From an uncultured Sphingomonadales bacterium (GTDB lineage Bacteria > Pseudomonadota > Alphaproteobacteria > Sphingomonadales > Sphingomonadaceae): a stretch of DNA of 12,323 nt. The notes beneath the pieces were generated by a model that was not told the origin of the DNA, searched no databases, and saw only the letters and a program-made list of their open reading frames with translations. The stretch's first letter is position 1, and every line of letters begins with the position of its first letter. The stretch lies in the NCBI GenBank assembly GCA_903958285.1, contig CAJBSR010000485.1, positions 1-12,323 on the forward strand, given 5' to 3'. The translations under genes were made by a program, and so were the position numbers. Below, in pieces: positions 1 through 5,936 of this stretch.

Positions 1-1116
1 AAGATCGTGCAGGCCTTTGGACAGGAAGGCCGCGAAGGTCAGCGCTTTTCAAATGCCGTAGAAAACGCGTTCGGCACAGCACGGCGGCGCATCCGCATCC
101 GTGCCCTGCTGACCGCAATCATGATCTTCATGATGTTCGGGGCCATCACCATGGTGATGTGGCAGGGTGCACTCGACGTGCAATCCGGGCGCATGACGGG
201 CGGGTCCATCGCCGCGTTCGTGATCACCGGTGGTCTGGTTGCAGGCAGCTTTGCCGCTTTGACCGAAGTCTTTGGCGATCTGATCCGCGCATCCGGTGCA
301 GCCCAGCGACTATCGGAGCTTCTGTCAGAACGGCCGGGCATCGCCGCACCCGCAAACCCTGTCGCCCTGCCCCAGCCGCCGCTTGGCAGCGTCGCCTTTG
401 AAAATGTGACCTTCCGCTACCCGACGCGACAGGAAGTCAGCGCGTTGCATGACTTTTCTTTGTCCATCGCACCCGGCGAGACCGTCGCCGTTGTCGGGCC
501 GTCCGGTGCTGGCAAGTCGACTCTGTTGCAGCTGATCCAGCGCTTTTATGACCCGGAGGGCGGCACCATCCGCGTCGATGGCGTCGCCTTGCCGGATGCA
601 GACCCCGCCGACGTGCGCGGCCGCATCGCCATGGTCCCCCAAGAAACGGTGATCTTCGCCGCCAGCGCACGGGACAATCTTCGCTATGGCCGCTGGGACT
701 CGAGCGACGATATGCTTTGGGCGGCGGCCGAAGCCGCGAATGCAGCAGAATTCCTGCGCAAGCTGCCCGAAGGCCTCGATACCTATATGGGCGAAGGCGG
801 CGCGCGGCTTTCCGGTGGGCAACGCCAACGACTGGTCATTGCCCGGGCTATCCTACGTGATGCTCCTATCTTGCTGCTCGATGAAGCCACCTCCGCATTG
901 GACGCGGAATCGGAGCGGCTTGTTCAGGACGCTCTGGACAAGCTGATGGCCAATCGCACGACCATCGTCATCGCCCACCGCTTGGCAACCGTGCGCGCAG
1001 CCGACCGTATTGTGGTCATGGACGATGGCCGCATTGTCGAAGAAGGCCGCCATGACACGCTGGTCAAAGCGGGTGGGCTTTATGCCCGCCTCGCAAAGCT
1101 GCAGTTCGACAGTTAG
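1..1116 (+). CDS. ABC exporter half-transporter (MsbA/ABCB type), 5'-truncated
   Basis: This is the C-terminal part of a fused membrane/ATPase ABC exporter, open at the window's left edge. The reading frame already runs at base 1 with Lys-Ile-Val-Gln-Ala-Phe-Gly-Gln-Glu, which resembles the intracellular loop between TM4 and TM5 of MsbA-like exporters. Two hydrophobic segments follow (about bases 100-160 and 200-270), then a complete nucleotide-binding domain. Visible motifs are Walker A GPSGAGKST (496-522), the signature LSGGQ (808-822), Walker B ILLLDEA (868-888) and the H-loop His in IAHRL (976-978). Such proteins dimerise in the inner membrane and use ATP to export lipids or other hydrophobic compounds. 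The substrate cannot be told from this fragment. The stop is TAG, and the next gene ends on the other strand only 10 bases away. The family is certain, the substrate unknown. Confidence 0.95.
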   Translation, partial: KIVQAFGQEGREGQRFSNAVENAFGTARRRIRIRALLTAIMIFMMFGAITMVMWQGALDVQSGRMTGGSIAAFVITGGLVAGSFAALTEVFGDLIRASGAAQRLSELLSERPGIAAPANPVALPQPPLGSVAFENVTFRYPTRQEVSALHDFSLSIAPGETVAVVGPSGAGKSTLLQLIQRFYDPEGGTIRVDGVALPDADPADVRGRIAMVPQETVIFAASARDNLRYGRWDSSDDMLWAAAEAANAAEFLRKLPEGLDTYMGEGGARLSGGQRQRLVIARAILRDAPILLLDEATSALDAESERLVQDALDKLMANRTTIVIAHRLATVRAADRIVVMDDGRIVEEGRHDTLVKAGGLYARLAKLQFDS

Positions 1117-1126
1117 GGGCGCAGGT

Positions 1127-2215
1127 TCAGGCGGCCTCCGCCTCCACGAAACCGGGCCAGCCCTTCATATAGTCGACAAAGGCCGTGCTGAGCCCTTCGT
1201 CGCGTAAGTGCTGCGCTGTCACGGGGAGCGCCGGGGAGACAAAGTCCCCATCGCGACGGACCCGCTCTGGAAAGTCGTGCCGCAAGATGGCCGCACGCCC
1301 GATAAGGGCAAAGTCACAACCCGCATCCAACACCTCCAGCGCCGTCTTTGCCGACATGATCTTGCCCGCCACGCCGAGCCGGACATTGCCGCGCGGAAGA
1401 TCCGTAAAATAGCTCATCAGCGTCCGACTATGATGCTCTTCTTCCACCGGTTCCTTCGCAACATCCCAGAGGGACATGTCGAGATAGTCGATCTTTTCCT
1501 GACGCAGCGCCTCTGCGGCCACGTCGCGGATTTCGGCGAGCTTGAGGCCGAAACGTTCCGGCGACAAGCGCAGGCCGATCTGGAAGTCTGGTCGGCAGGT
1601 GGCGCGGATACCGTCAATGATTTCAAAGATAATGCGTGACCGGTTCTCAACGGTGCCACCATAACGGTCGTCGCGCCGGTTTATCTCCGCTGAGAGGAAC
1701 TCGGCGAGGATGTACCCATGGGCGCCGTGGACTTCGATGCCATCAAAGCCGGCCATCTCGGCCCGCTTGGCTGCCGCAATAAAGTCATCACGCAATTGCT
1801 CGACCTCCGGCAGGGTCAGCCCGCGCGCGCCGGTTTCGGCATGGTCAGATGGGCAGAGCGGCGTGCCGACCAGTTCCTTGGGAGAACGATTGCCCGCATG
1901 GTGCAATTGTACGGCTGAGAGAGACCCTGCCGCGCGCAGCGCCGTTGCCAGCCGGGTCAGCCCCTCCAGATGATTATCTGAGAAAATGCCAACCTGCCCC
2001 GGAAAGCCCTGCCCCGCCGCCTGCACATGGGCAGCTGCTGTCATCGTCAGTCCGAAGCCACCCTTTGCCCGCATGGTCAGCCAGTGGAACTCTTCATCGG
2101 AAAGGCGTCCATCGGCGTGGCTTTGCTGATTGGTCAGCGGGGCGAGCATGAATCGGTTCTTCATTGGCGCCCCACGAGCGAAGGACATCGGCTCAAACAG
2201 CTTCTCAACAGACAT
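1127..2215 (-). CDS. NADH:flavin oxidoreductase, Old Yellow Enzyme family
   Basis: A 362-residue FMN-dependent oxidoreductase of the Old Yellow Enzyme TIM-barrel family, which reduces activated C=C bonds or related substrates with NAD(P)H. What I see: an N-terminal NRFMLAPLTN (20-29), QLHHAG (103-108), the family hallmark VHGAHGY (162-168) with putative substrate-binding His163/His166, NRRDDRYGG (179-187) and a C-terminal FMN-phosphate loop around ALIGRAAI (303-310). The Cys of the YqjM-type class is absent; Thr28 follows PL, as in classical OYEs. The start is ATG at 2215 (MSVEKLF) because GGGGAGAG lies just upstream. An in-frame start at 2257 would add 14 poorly OYE-like residues. It stands alone, downstream of the exbD2 terminator and tail-to-tail with the ABC gene. 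The true substrate is unknown. Confidence 0.93.
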   Translation of the reverse strand: MSVEKLFEPMSFARGAPMKNRFMLAPLTNQQSHADGRLSDEEFHWLTMRAKGGFGLTMTAAAHVQAAGQGFPGQVGIFSDNHLEGLTRLATALRAAGSLSAVQLHHAGNRSPKELVGTPLCPSDHAETGARGLTLPEVEQLRDDFIAAAKRAEMAGFDGIEVHGAHGYILAEFLSAEINRRDDRYGGTVENRSRIIFEIIDGIRATCRPDFQIGLRLSPERFGLKLAEIRDVAAEALRQEKIDYLDMSLWDVAKEPVEEEHHSRTLMSYFTDLPRGNVRLGVAGKIMSAKTALEVLDAGCDFALIGRAAILRHDFPERVRRDGDFVSPALPVTAQHLRDEGLSTAFVDYMKGWPGFVEAEAA

Positions 2216-2244
2216 TAATCTCTCCCCATCCGCCTTGAATTTCA

Positions 2245-2258
2245 CGTGCCCTTGCACG
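2245..2258 (-). promoter_or_regulatory. Small inverted repeat in the leader of the OYE gene
   Basis: CGTGC and GCACG are separated by four bases, 30 bases upstream of the OYE start codon. This could be a regulator half-site pair or a small leader hairpin. At 5 bp it could also be chance. No convincing -35/-10 pair was recognised in 2216-2315. Confidence 0.2.
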
Positions 2259-2315
2259 GTGGCGGACCTGTTTCAACTGACGTGACTAACGGGGGCAACT
2301 GCGCCTGCCTCAACG

Positions 2316-2342
2316 AAAAAGGGCGGCCCCGAAGGACCGCCC
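2316..2342 (-). terminator. Rho-independent terminator of the tonB-exbB-exbD operon
   Basis: Read on the minus strand this is GGGCGGTCC, a TTCG loop, GGGCCGCCC, then TTTTT. The 9-bp stem (2321-2329 with 2334-2342) has one G-U pair and is closed by C-G around UUCG, the very stable C(UUCG)G tetraloop. The U tract is at 2320-2316. It begins 26 bases after the exbD2 stop, so it ends the operon before the OYE gene. On the plus strand the stem is followed only by a weak T run (2348-2351), so its main direction is minus. Confidence 0.92.
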
Positions 2343-2368
2343 CGAACTTTTCGTTCTGAGGAGAGACC

Positions 2369-2815
2369 TCAGAATTCGCCGCGATATGCTTCGTTGTTGA
2401 CGAAGCCCATCTTCGACACCTTGGCGCGCTTCGCCTTGGCGAGAACGCGGTCCACGACGTCATAAGGCGCCATTGGATCCGGCTGCATGTGCAGTTCCGG
2501 CGTATCCGCAAACTTTGCAGGATCCTGAGAATCTGCAAGGTTCTGGTCCAGCTGCGCCCAAGTGATCGGAGCGCCGTTCCAGGTCACAACTCCACCGGGG
2601 CTGACATAAAGAACGTTCTTCGTCGGCAATACCGGCGGCGGCGGTGGGCAGTTCGGCGCGCAATCCTGCGGCAAGTCGATCTTGACCGCATGGGTGGGCG
2701 GCGGCAGCGTAATAATGAACATGATGAGAAGAACGAGCATGACGTCGATCAACGGCGTCGTGTTCATTTCCACCATCGGATCATTTGAGTCGCCCTTGGG
2801 AGCACTCATTGCCAT
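2369..2815 (-). CDS. exbD: ExbD/TolR-family biopolymer transport protein (second copy)
   Basis: A 148-residue ExbD/TolR protein: short cytoplasmic N-terminus, one transmembrane helix (about 22-40) and a periplasmic domain. Asp24 in NTTPLIDVMLVLL is the proton-path aspartate conserved in ExbD, TolR and MotB. With ExbB it should form the proton-driven motor for TonB. Odd feature: directly after the helix it carries CAPNC (52-56) followed by five prolines (57-61), which the first copy lacks. The start is ATG at 2815 (MAMSAPKG) because GGAG sits 9 bases upstream. The TTG at 2830 lies within that ribosome site and was rejected. It follows exbD1 after 29 bases. In Xanthomonas campestris, tonB-exbB-exbD1-exbD2 has the same order, and there exbD2 is dispensable for iron uptake. 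Whether this holds here is inference. Confidence 0.93.
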   Translation of the reverse strand: MAMSAPKGDSNDPMVEMNTTPLIDVMLVLLIMFIITLPPPTHAVKIDLPQDCAPNCPPPPPVLPTKNVLYVSPGGVVTWNGAPITWAQLDQNLADSQDPAKFADTPELHMQPDPMAPYDVVDRVLAKAKRAKVSKMGFVNNEAYRGEF

Positions 2816-2844
2816 GGTTTTATTCTCCAATCCTTCGCATCAGG

Positions 2845-3312
2845 TCACATGACCGGAGACGAGATGAATCCGACGCGGATGAAGCCCGCACTCTGCATGA
2901 TCGAAACGACACCACCGATGCAGCGATACTGCGTCCGCTGGTCACCGCGGATGTGAACTTCCGGGAAGAGTTCCGGGTCAGTCGCATCCGGGCCGAGACG
3001 ATCTGCCTCTGCCTTGAAACGTGCTGCTGCACGCGTCAGCAGCTCGGTCGAGTTCATCTTCGTCGCGTTCCAATAAACTTCGCACGCACCCGTCGTCGGG
3101 CTATTGCGAACAGTCAGGATCACGTTTTCAGCCTTCGACGTGGTCGGCTGGAACGAGATCTTGGGCAGGTTCACTTCGACGGTCTTGATGACCACCGGAA
3201 CGGCGATCAGGAAGATGATGAGGAGAACCAACATAACGTCCACGAGGGGCGTCGTGTTGATTTCATTCATCGGGGCGTCGTCGCCACCTTCAGCACCAAC
3301 ACTCATAGCCAT
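2845..3312 (-). CDS. exbD: ExbD/TolR-family biopolymer transport protein (first copy)
   Basis: A 155-residue single-pass inner-membrane protein of the TonB motor. MNEINTTPLVDVMLVLL (15-31) carries the essential transmembrane Asp25, followed by a helix to about 42 and a periplasmic domain ending in GFIRVGFISSP, a typical ExbD end. Two cysteines lie in the periplasmic part (77 and 131). The start is ATG at 3312 with AGGA 8 bases upstream. That ribosome site and the AU of the start codon could pair with each other (see 3311-3326). It lies 108 bases after exbB, a long and structured gap, and 29 bases before exbD2. The two ExbDs share the start MAMS and the NTTPL-DVMLVLL core but diverge strongly afterwards, suggesting an old duplication or separate roles. 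Confidence 0.95.
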   Translation of the reverse strand: MAMSVGAEGGDDAPMNEINTTPLVDVMLVLLIIFLIAVPVVIKTVEVNLPKISFQPTTSKAENVILTVRNSPTTGACEVYWNATKMNSTELLTRAAARFKAEADRLGPDATDPELFPEVHIRGDQRTQYRCIGGVVSIMQSAGFIRVGFISSPVM

Positions 3313-3326
3313 AGGCTAATTCCTAT
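3311..3326 (-). promoter_or_regulatory. Putative hairpin pairing the exbD1 ribosome site with its start codon
   Basis: On the mRNA strand the sequence is ATAGG, AATTAG, CCTAT, then G. The 5-bp arms contain the AGG of the Shine-Dalgarno and the AT of the ATG start. If it forms, this small stem would reduce exbD1 initiation. It is weak (three A-U and two G-C pairs), so its effect is a hypothesis. Confidence 0.35.
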
Positions 3327-3384
3327 CTCTACATTCGTCGTCTGGGCCGGTCCCAAATAGAGGACCAATCCCTAGGGTGCAGGC

Positions 3385-3412
3385 GGCGCGGCGAGGGAAA
3401 CCCCGCCGCGCC
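3385..3412 (-). other. Strong intercistronic stem-loop between exbB and exbD1
   Basis: GGCGCGGCG and CGCCGCGCC form nine perfect G-C-rich pairs, extended by GGG-TTT-CCC (mRNA sense) after a one-base bulge. It starts 8 bases after the exbB stop and has no T tract, so it is not a standard intrinsic terminator. Likely roles are protecting the exbB mRNA 3' end or partly attenuating readthrough, either of which would favour more ExbB than ExbD. A CCCTAGGG palindrome (3370-3377) and a 5-bp GGTCC/GGACC hairpin (3349-3366) follow before exbD1. Confidence 0.7.
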
Positions 3413-3420
3413 CACCAGCA

Positions 3421-4173
3421 TTATGCCTTGGCAGGAGCCGCAGGCTTGGCAGCGGCCGGAGCAGCAGCCTTCGCAGCGACCGTCGGACGGACAGCGCCGT
3501 TCGACATCATGTAGCCGTGCAGATCAGCGCTGAACGTGCTGAGACGTTCTGCGATCAGCTTGTTACGACGCTGCAGCCAGTTGTAGCCCATAACCGCCGG
3601 AACGGCGACGACGAGACCCAGAGCGGTCATGATGAGAGCTTCACCGACCGGACCGGCGACCTTGTCGATCGACGCGTCACCCGAAGCGCCGATCTTGATG
3701 AGCGCGCGATAGATGCCGATAACGGTACCGAGCAGACCAACGAACGGCGAGGTCGAACCCACCGTTGCAAGGAAGGCGAGGCCCGTGCCGAGCTTTGCAT
3801 TGATCGCATCCTGGCTGCGCTGGAGCGAAGACTGCATCCATTCGTGCTGGTCCTGCGAGTCAATCAGCTTGCTGTGCTGTTCTTCAGCACGCAGGCCGTC
3901 GTCGACGATCTGGCGGAAAGCGCTGTTCTTTTCGAACTTGTTGACGCCGTCCTTGACGCTCGACGAGGCCCAGAACTTCTGCACGCCTTCGCGGCTCTGC
4001 GACAGGACCTTGCCCTGCTCGAAAAGCTTGGTGAACATGATGTACCAGGACACGGCCGACATAACGACGAGCGTGATAAAGATTGCCCATGAAACAAAGC
4101 CGCCCTCTTCGAGCGCCTGCATCAGGCCGAACTGCTTCTGAGCGACGTTCGCTGCCTCAGCTGCTGTGGTCAT
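3421..4173 (-). CDS. exbB: ExbB, MotA/TolQ/ExbB-family proton channel
   Basis: A 250-residue, three-helix inner-membrane protein that forms the pentameric proton channel around ExbD and powers TonB. Helices are visible at about 27-47, 130-154 and 178-198. The helix-2/3 core is diagnostic: GTVIGI (149-154) and GPVGEALIMTALGLVVAVPAV (174-194). Glu178, Thr150 and Thr183 correspond to E. coli ExbB Glu176, Thr148 and Thr181 by eye alignment. The cytoplasmic loop between helices 1 and 2 has the expected size. The C-terminus has an Ala/Pro/Lys-rich tail (about 232-250) of unknown role. The start is ATG at 4173 with AAGGA nine bases upstream. It follows tonB after 49 bases that show no terminator, so they are probably cotranscribed. 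TolQ is the alternative, but an adjacent tonB and no tolA/tolB argue for ExbB. Confidence 0.95.
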   Translation of the reverse strand: MTTAAEAANVAQKQFGLMQALEEGGFVSWAIFITLVVMSAVSWYIMFTKLFEQGKVLSQSREGVQKFWASSSVKDGVNKFEKNSAFRQIVDDGLRAEEQHSKLIDSQDQHEWMQSSLQRSQDAINAKLGTGLAFLATVGSTSPFVGLLGTVIGIYRALIKIGASGDASIDKVAGPVGEALIMTALGLVVAVPAVMGYNWLQRRNKLIAERLSTFSADLHGYMMSNGAVRPTVAAKAAAPAAAKPAAPAKA

Positions 4174-4222
4174 AATTAAAATTCCTTCTCAATTCTGATC
4201 AAATTCAATGAACGGAAATTTG

Positions 4223-4861
4223 CTATTTCGGCAGACGCCAGGTCACGCGCTGTGACTTGGTTTCAGCGATCGGCTGACCGCTTGTGTCTAGCGCTGGCTT
4301 GAACCGGAACCTGCGGATGATGAGCTTGCAGGTTTCCGCATCCAACGTCGGGCTCGCACCCGAAGCATTGCATGAGGCCACCTTGCCATCAGTCCCGATG
4401 GTGAAGGTTGCAACAGATGTACCGGCTTCTTCGTTACGGATTGACGAGGACGGATAATCCTCATCCGAAATCGAACCGCCACGCTGCGTTGCCTTCTGCG
4501 CCACCTTTGGAGGTGCAGGCGGCGGCGGCGCTGCTGGTGGTGCCGGCGGCGCGGGCGGCGCTGTCGGCGTCATCGGCGCGATGGTGTTGGTCGTCACAAC
4601 AGACGACGTCACAACAGGAGGCGGCACCGTCACCTTAGGCGGCGGTGGCAAATCAACCTTGGGCGGCGGTGGTGGCGGCTCTTCCGGCTTTTCCGGCTCT
4701 TCGGGCGCCACGTCGAACGTCTTCAGATCTTCGTAAACCTGCTTGGCGGCATTGTATGCAAGGCCGGTGACGAGCGCATAGCCCACCCCCGCATGCAACA
4801 GCGCCACCGCACCGATCGCGAAGATCTTCCGGCCGCTCGGTTCTTGGTCAGCATAGGCCAT
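4223..4861 (-). CDS. tonB: TonB energy transducer
   Basis: A 212-residue periplasm-spanning protein that carries ExbB/ExbD energy to TonB-dependent outer-membrane receptors. A short cytoplasmic end is followed by a transmembrane helix at about 13-36 with His23, which matches the functionally important membrane His20 of E. coli TonB. Next comes a long Pro/Glu/Lys then Pro/Ala spacer (about 53-120), and a C-terminal TonB domain from DEDYPSS (133-139) through VATFTIGTDGKV to RFRFKPAL (184-191). Cys164 and Cys178 both lie in the C-terminal domain and could form a disulfide. The ATG at 4861 is the only credible start, but its GGGAG site is 12 bases away, longer than usual. It is first in tonB-exbB-exbD1-exbD2. 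No clear Fur box or sigma-70 promoter was seen upstream. Confidence 0.94.
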   Translation of the reverse strand: MAYADQEPSGRKIFAIGAVALLHAGVGYALVTGLAYNAAKQVYEDLKTFDVAPEEPEKPEEPPPPPPKVDLPPPPKVTVPPPVVTSSVVTTNTIAPMTPTAPPAPPAPPAAPPPPAPPKVAQKATQRGGSISDEDYPSSSIRNEEAGTSVATFTIGTDGKVASCNASGASPTLDAETCKLIIRRFRFKPALDTSGQPIAETKSQRVTWRLPK

Positions 4862-4894
4862 TAAAAAACGACACTCCCTCCAAAAAAAACGACA
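4862..4894 (-). promoter_or_regulatory. tonB ribosome site flanked by direct repeats and U tracts
   Basis: On the mRNA strand the order is TGTCGTTTTTTTT, GGAGGGAG, TGTCGTTTTTTA, ATG. The 11-base unit TGTCGTTTTTT occurs twice, 21 bases apart, with the Shine-Dalgarno between the copies. The spacing from GGGAG to ATG is 12 bases. No alternative in-frame start was found in the codons just upstream. The layout suggests possible translational control or a product of slippage and duplication. Confidence 0.5.
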
Positions 4895-5002
4895 ACAGGA
4901 GCCACCGGTTGGCCTAAACCAAATCGTGCCTCGCCTGATATCGTCTGCAACTACGGTTTCTATTCACACAGACACTCTTCGTCTATCGCGCAGCGCGGAC
5001 TG

Positions 5003-5030
5003 ACGCAATCCGTTTTGTCCGGTGTTGCGT
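5003..5030. promoter_or_regulatory. Interrupted inverted repeat between divergent tonB and the 5079 gene
   Basis: ACGCAA (5003-5008) pairs with TTGCGT (5025-5030), and inside it CCG (5010-5012) pairs with CGG (5020-5022) around TTTTGTC. It lies in the 217-base divergent intergenic region, so it could be an operator or a leader hairpin for the 5079 gene. The rest of 4895-5078 shows no promoter that I would defend. Confidence 0.35.
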
Positions 5031-5078
5031 TGAGAAGTGATGAGACCAATTTGGCAGTAGAAGCGCAGGGTCGCGCGG

Positions 5079-5936
5079 ATGGAGATGAAGTTGAGTAAAT
5101 TGCTAAGATCGATGGCGGCGGCGTGCGCGCTTATGACCGTCAATGCTGCAGCGCAACAGGGTGCACCCTCCATTGTATCCAGCACTTACCAATATGCGGA
5201 CTTGGCCGATTTCGCACTTGCGGCACCCATCACAGCCCATGTTAAAATCAAATCTGCAAAGCGCTTGTCTAAAGACATGGCAGCAGGGGTCCGCCCAGGC
5301 TTCGAACGCCAACTTATCACTGCGGATGTAATTGCGCTGATCAAGGCGACAGATGGCGTCCCCAAACGCATCCAATATCTGGTCGACCTGCCCATTGATT
5401 CGCGCGGAAAGGTTCAAAAGTTAACAAAATCCGAATCATTGATCTTCGCCATCCCGGCTGGCCCGGCTTTCGTCCGGTTGGTGGCACCAGACGCCCAAGT
5501 CCCTTGGTCGCCTGAAGCCGCACGCACCGTTCGCGCCATTTTATCGGAAGCAGCGAGAGCCGACGCGCCACCTGTCGTGCGTGGAATTTCATCCGCCTTC
5601 CATTCCGAGGGCAGCATTCCGGGCGAAGGCGAGACGCAGATCTTTCTTAACTCTCCGGAAGATAAGCCAGTGTCCCTGACGGTGCAGCGCAGAACGGGTG
5701 AAGAGCCTCGCTGGTTCGTTTCACAGGGTGAAGTTGTGGACGAAGGCACCAGCCAACCCCGCCCAAACACCCTGTTGTGGCACAGAATCGCCTGCACATT
5801 ACCCGCCAACATCCCGCCATCCACGATGGATGGTCAGTCGACCGAGACGATCGCCCAAATCAGGGCGGACTATAAAGTGATTCTGGGAGGGCTCGGCCCA
5901 TGCAACCGCACACGGAACGCAACGGGAGCGCGCTAG
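5079..5936 (+). CDS. Secreted protein of unknown function
   Basis: I do not recognise a named domain. The 285-residue product begins with a clear Sec signal peptide: Lys/Arg-containing n-region (to Arg10), hydrophobic stretch about 12-21, and probable cleavage after Ala-Ala-Ala (23-25). Cys16 lies in the hydrophobic stretch but lacks a proper lipobox. The mature part has a DLADFALAAPI segment, a conserved-looking FERQLITADVIALIK and YLVDLPIDSRGK, and a later RWFVSQGEV. It resembles, from memory only, conserved hypothetical proteins of sphingomonads. The start is ATG at 5079 with AGGG eight bases upstream; ATG at 5085 is the alternative. Base composition looks less GC-rich than its neighbours. 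It is divergent from tonB, and its TAG stop overlaps the stop of the opposite gene. Periplasmic location is inferred. Confidence 0.82.
   Translation: MEMKLSKLLRSMAAACALMTVNAAAQQGAPSIVSSTYQYADLADFALAAPITAHVKIKSAKRLSKDMAAGVRPGFERQLITADVIALIKATDGVPKRIQYLVDLPIDSRGKVQKLTKSESLIFAIPAGPAFVRLVAPDAQVPWSPEAARTVRAILSEAARADAPPVVRGISSAFHSEGSIPGEGETQIFLNSPEDKPVSLTVQRRTGEEPRWFVSQGEVVDEGTSQPRPNTLLWHRIACTLPANIPPSTMDGQSTETIAQIRADYKVILGGLGPCNRTRNATGAR

Noticed and set aside
325..828. A 167-codon open frame on the minus strand
   Set aside because: It is opposite the ABC nucleotide-binding domain and is a composition effect.
2816..2830. TTG at 2830 as the exbD2 start
   Set aside because: The TTG is part of the TTGGAG ribosome site that serves the ATG at 2815.
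2785..3360. A 191-codon open frame on the plus strand
   Set aside because: It mirrors exbD1; the translated sequence is Arg/His-rich without structure-like features.
4495..4690. Short GGC/GGT-rich repeats
   Set aside because: They encode the proline-rich spacer of TonB and are explained by that protein's composition, not by a mobile or regulatory repeat.
4862..5078. Fur box or clear sigma-70 promoter upstream of tonB
   Set aside because: I scanned for a GATAATGAT-like dyad and for TTGACA/TATAAT pairs on both strands. Only weak matches, about half the positions or fewer, were found.
5079..5160. Lipoprotein signal (Cys16) in the secreted unknown protein
   Set aside because: The residues before Cys are Ala-Ala-Ala without the usual Leu at -3, and a good AxA cleavage site follows at 23-25.
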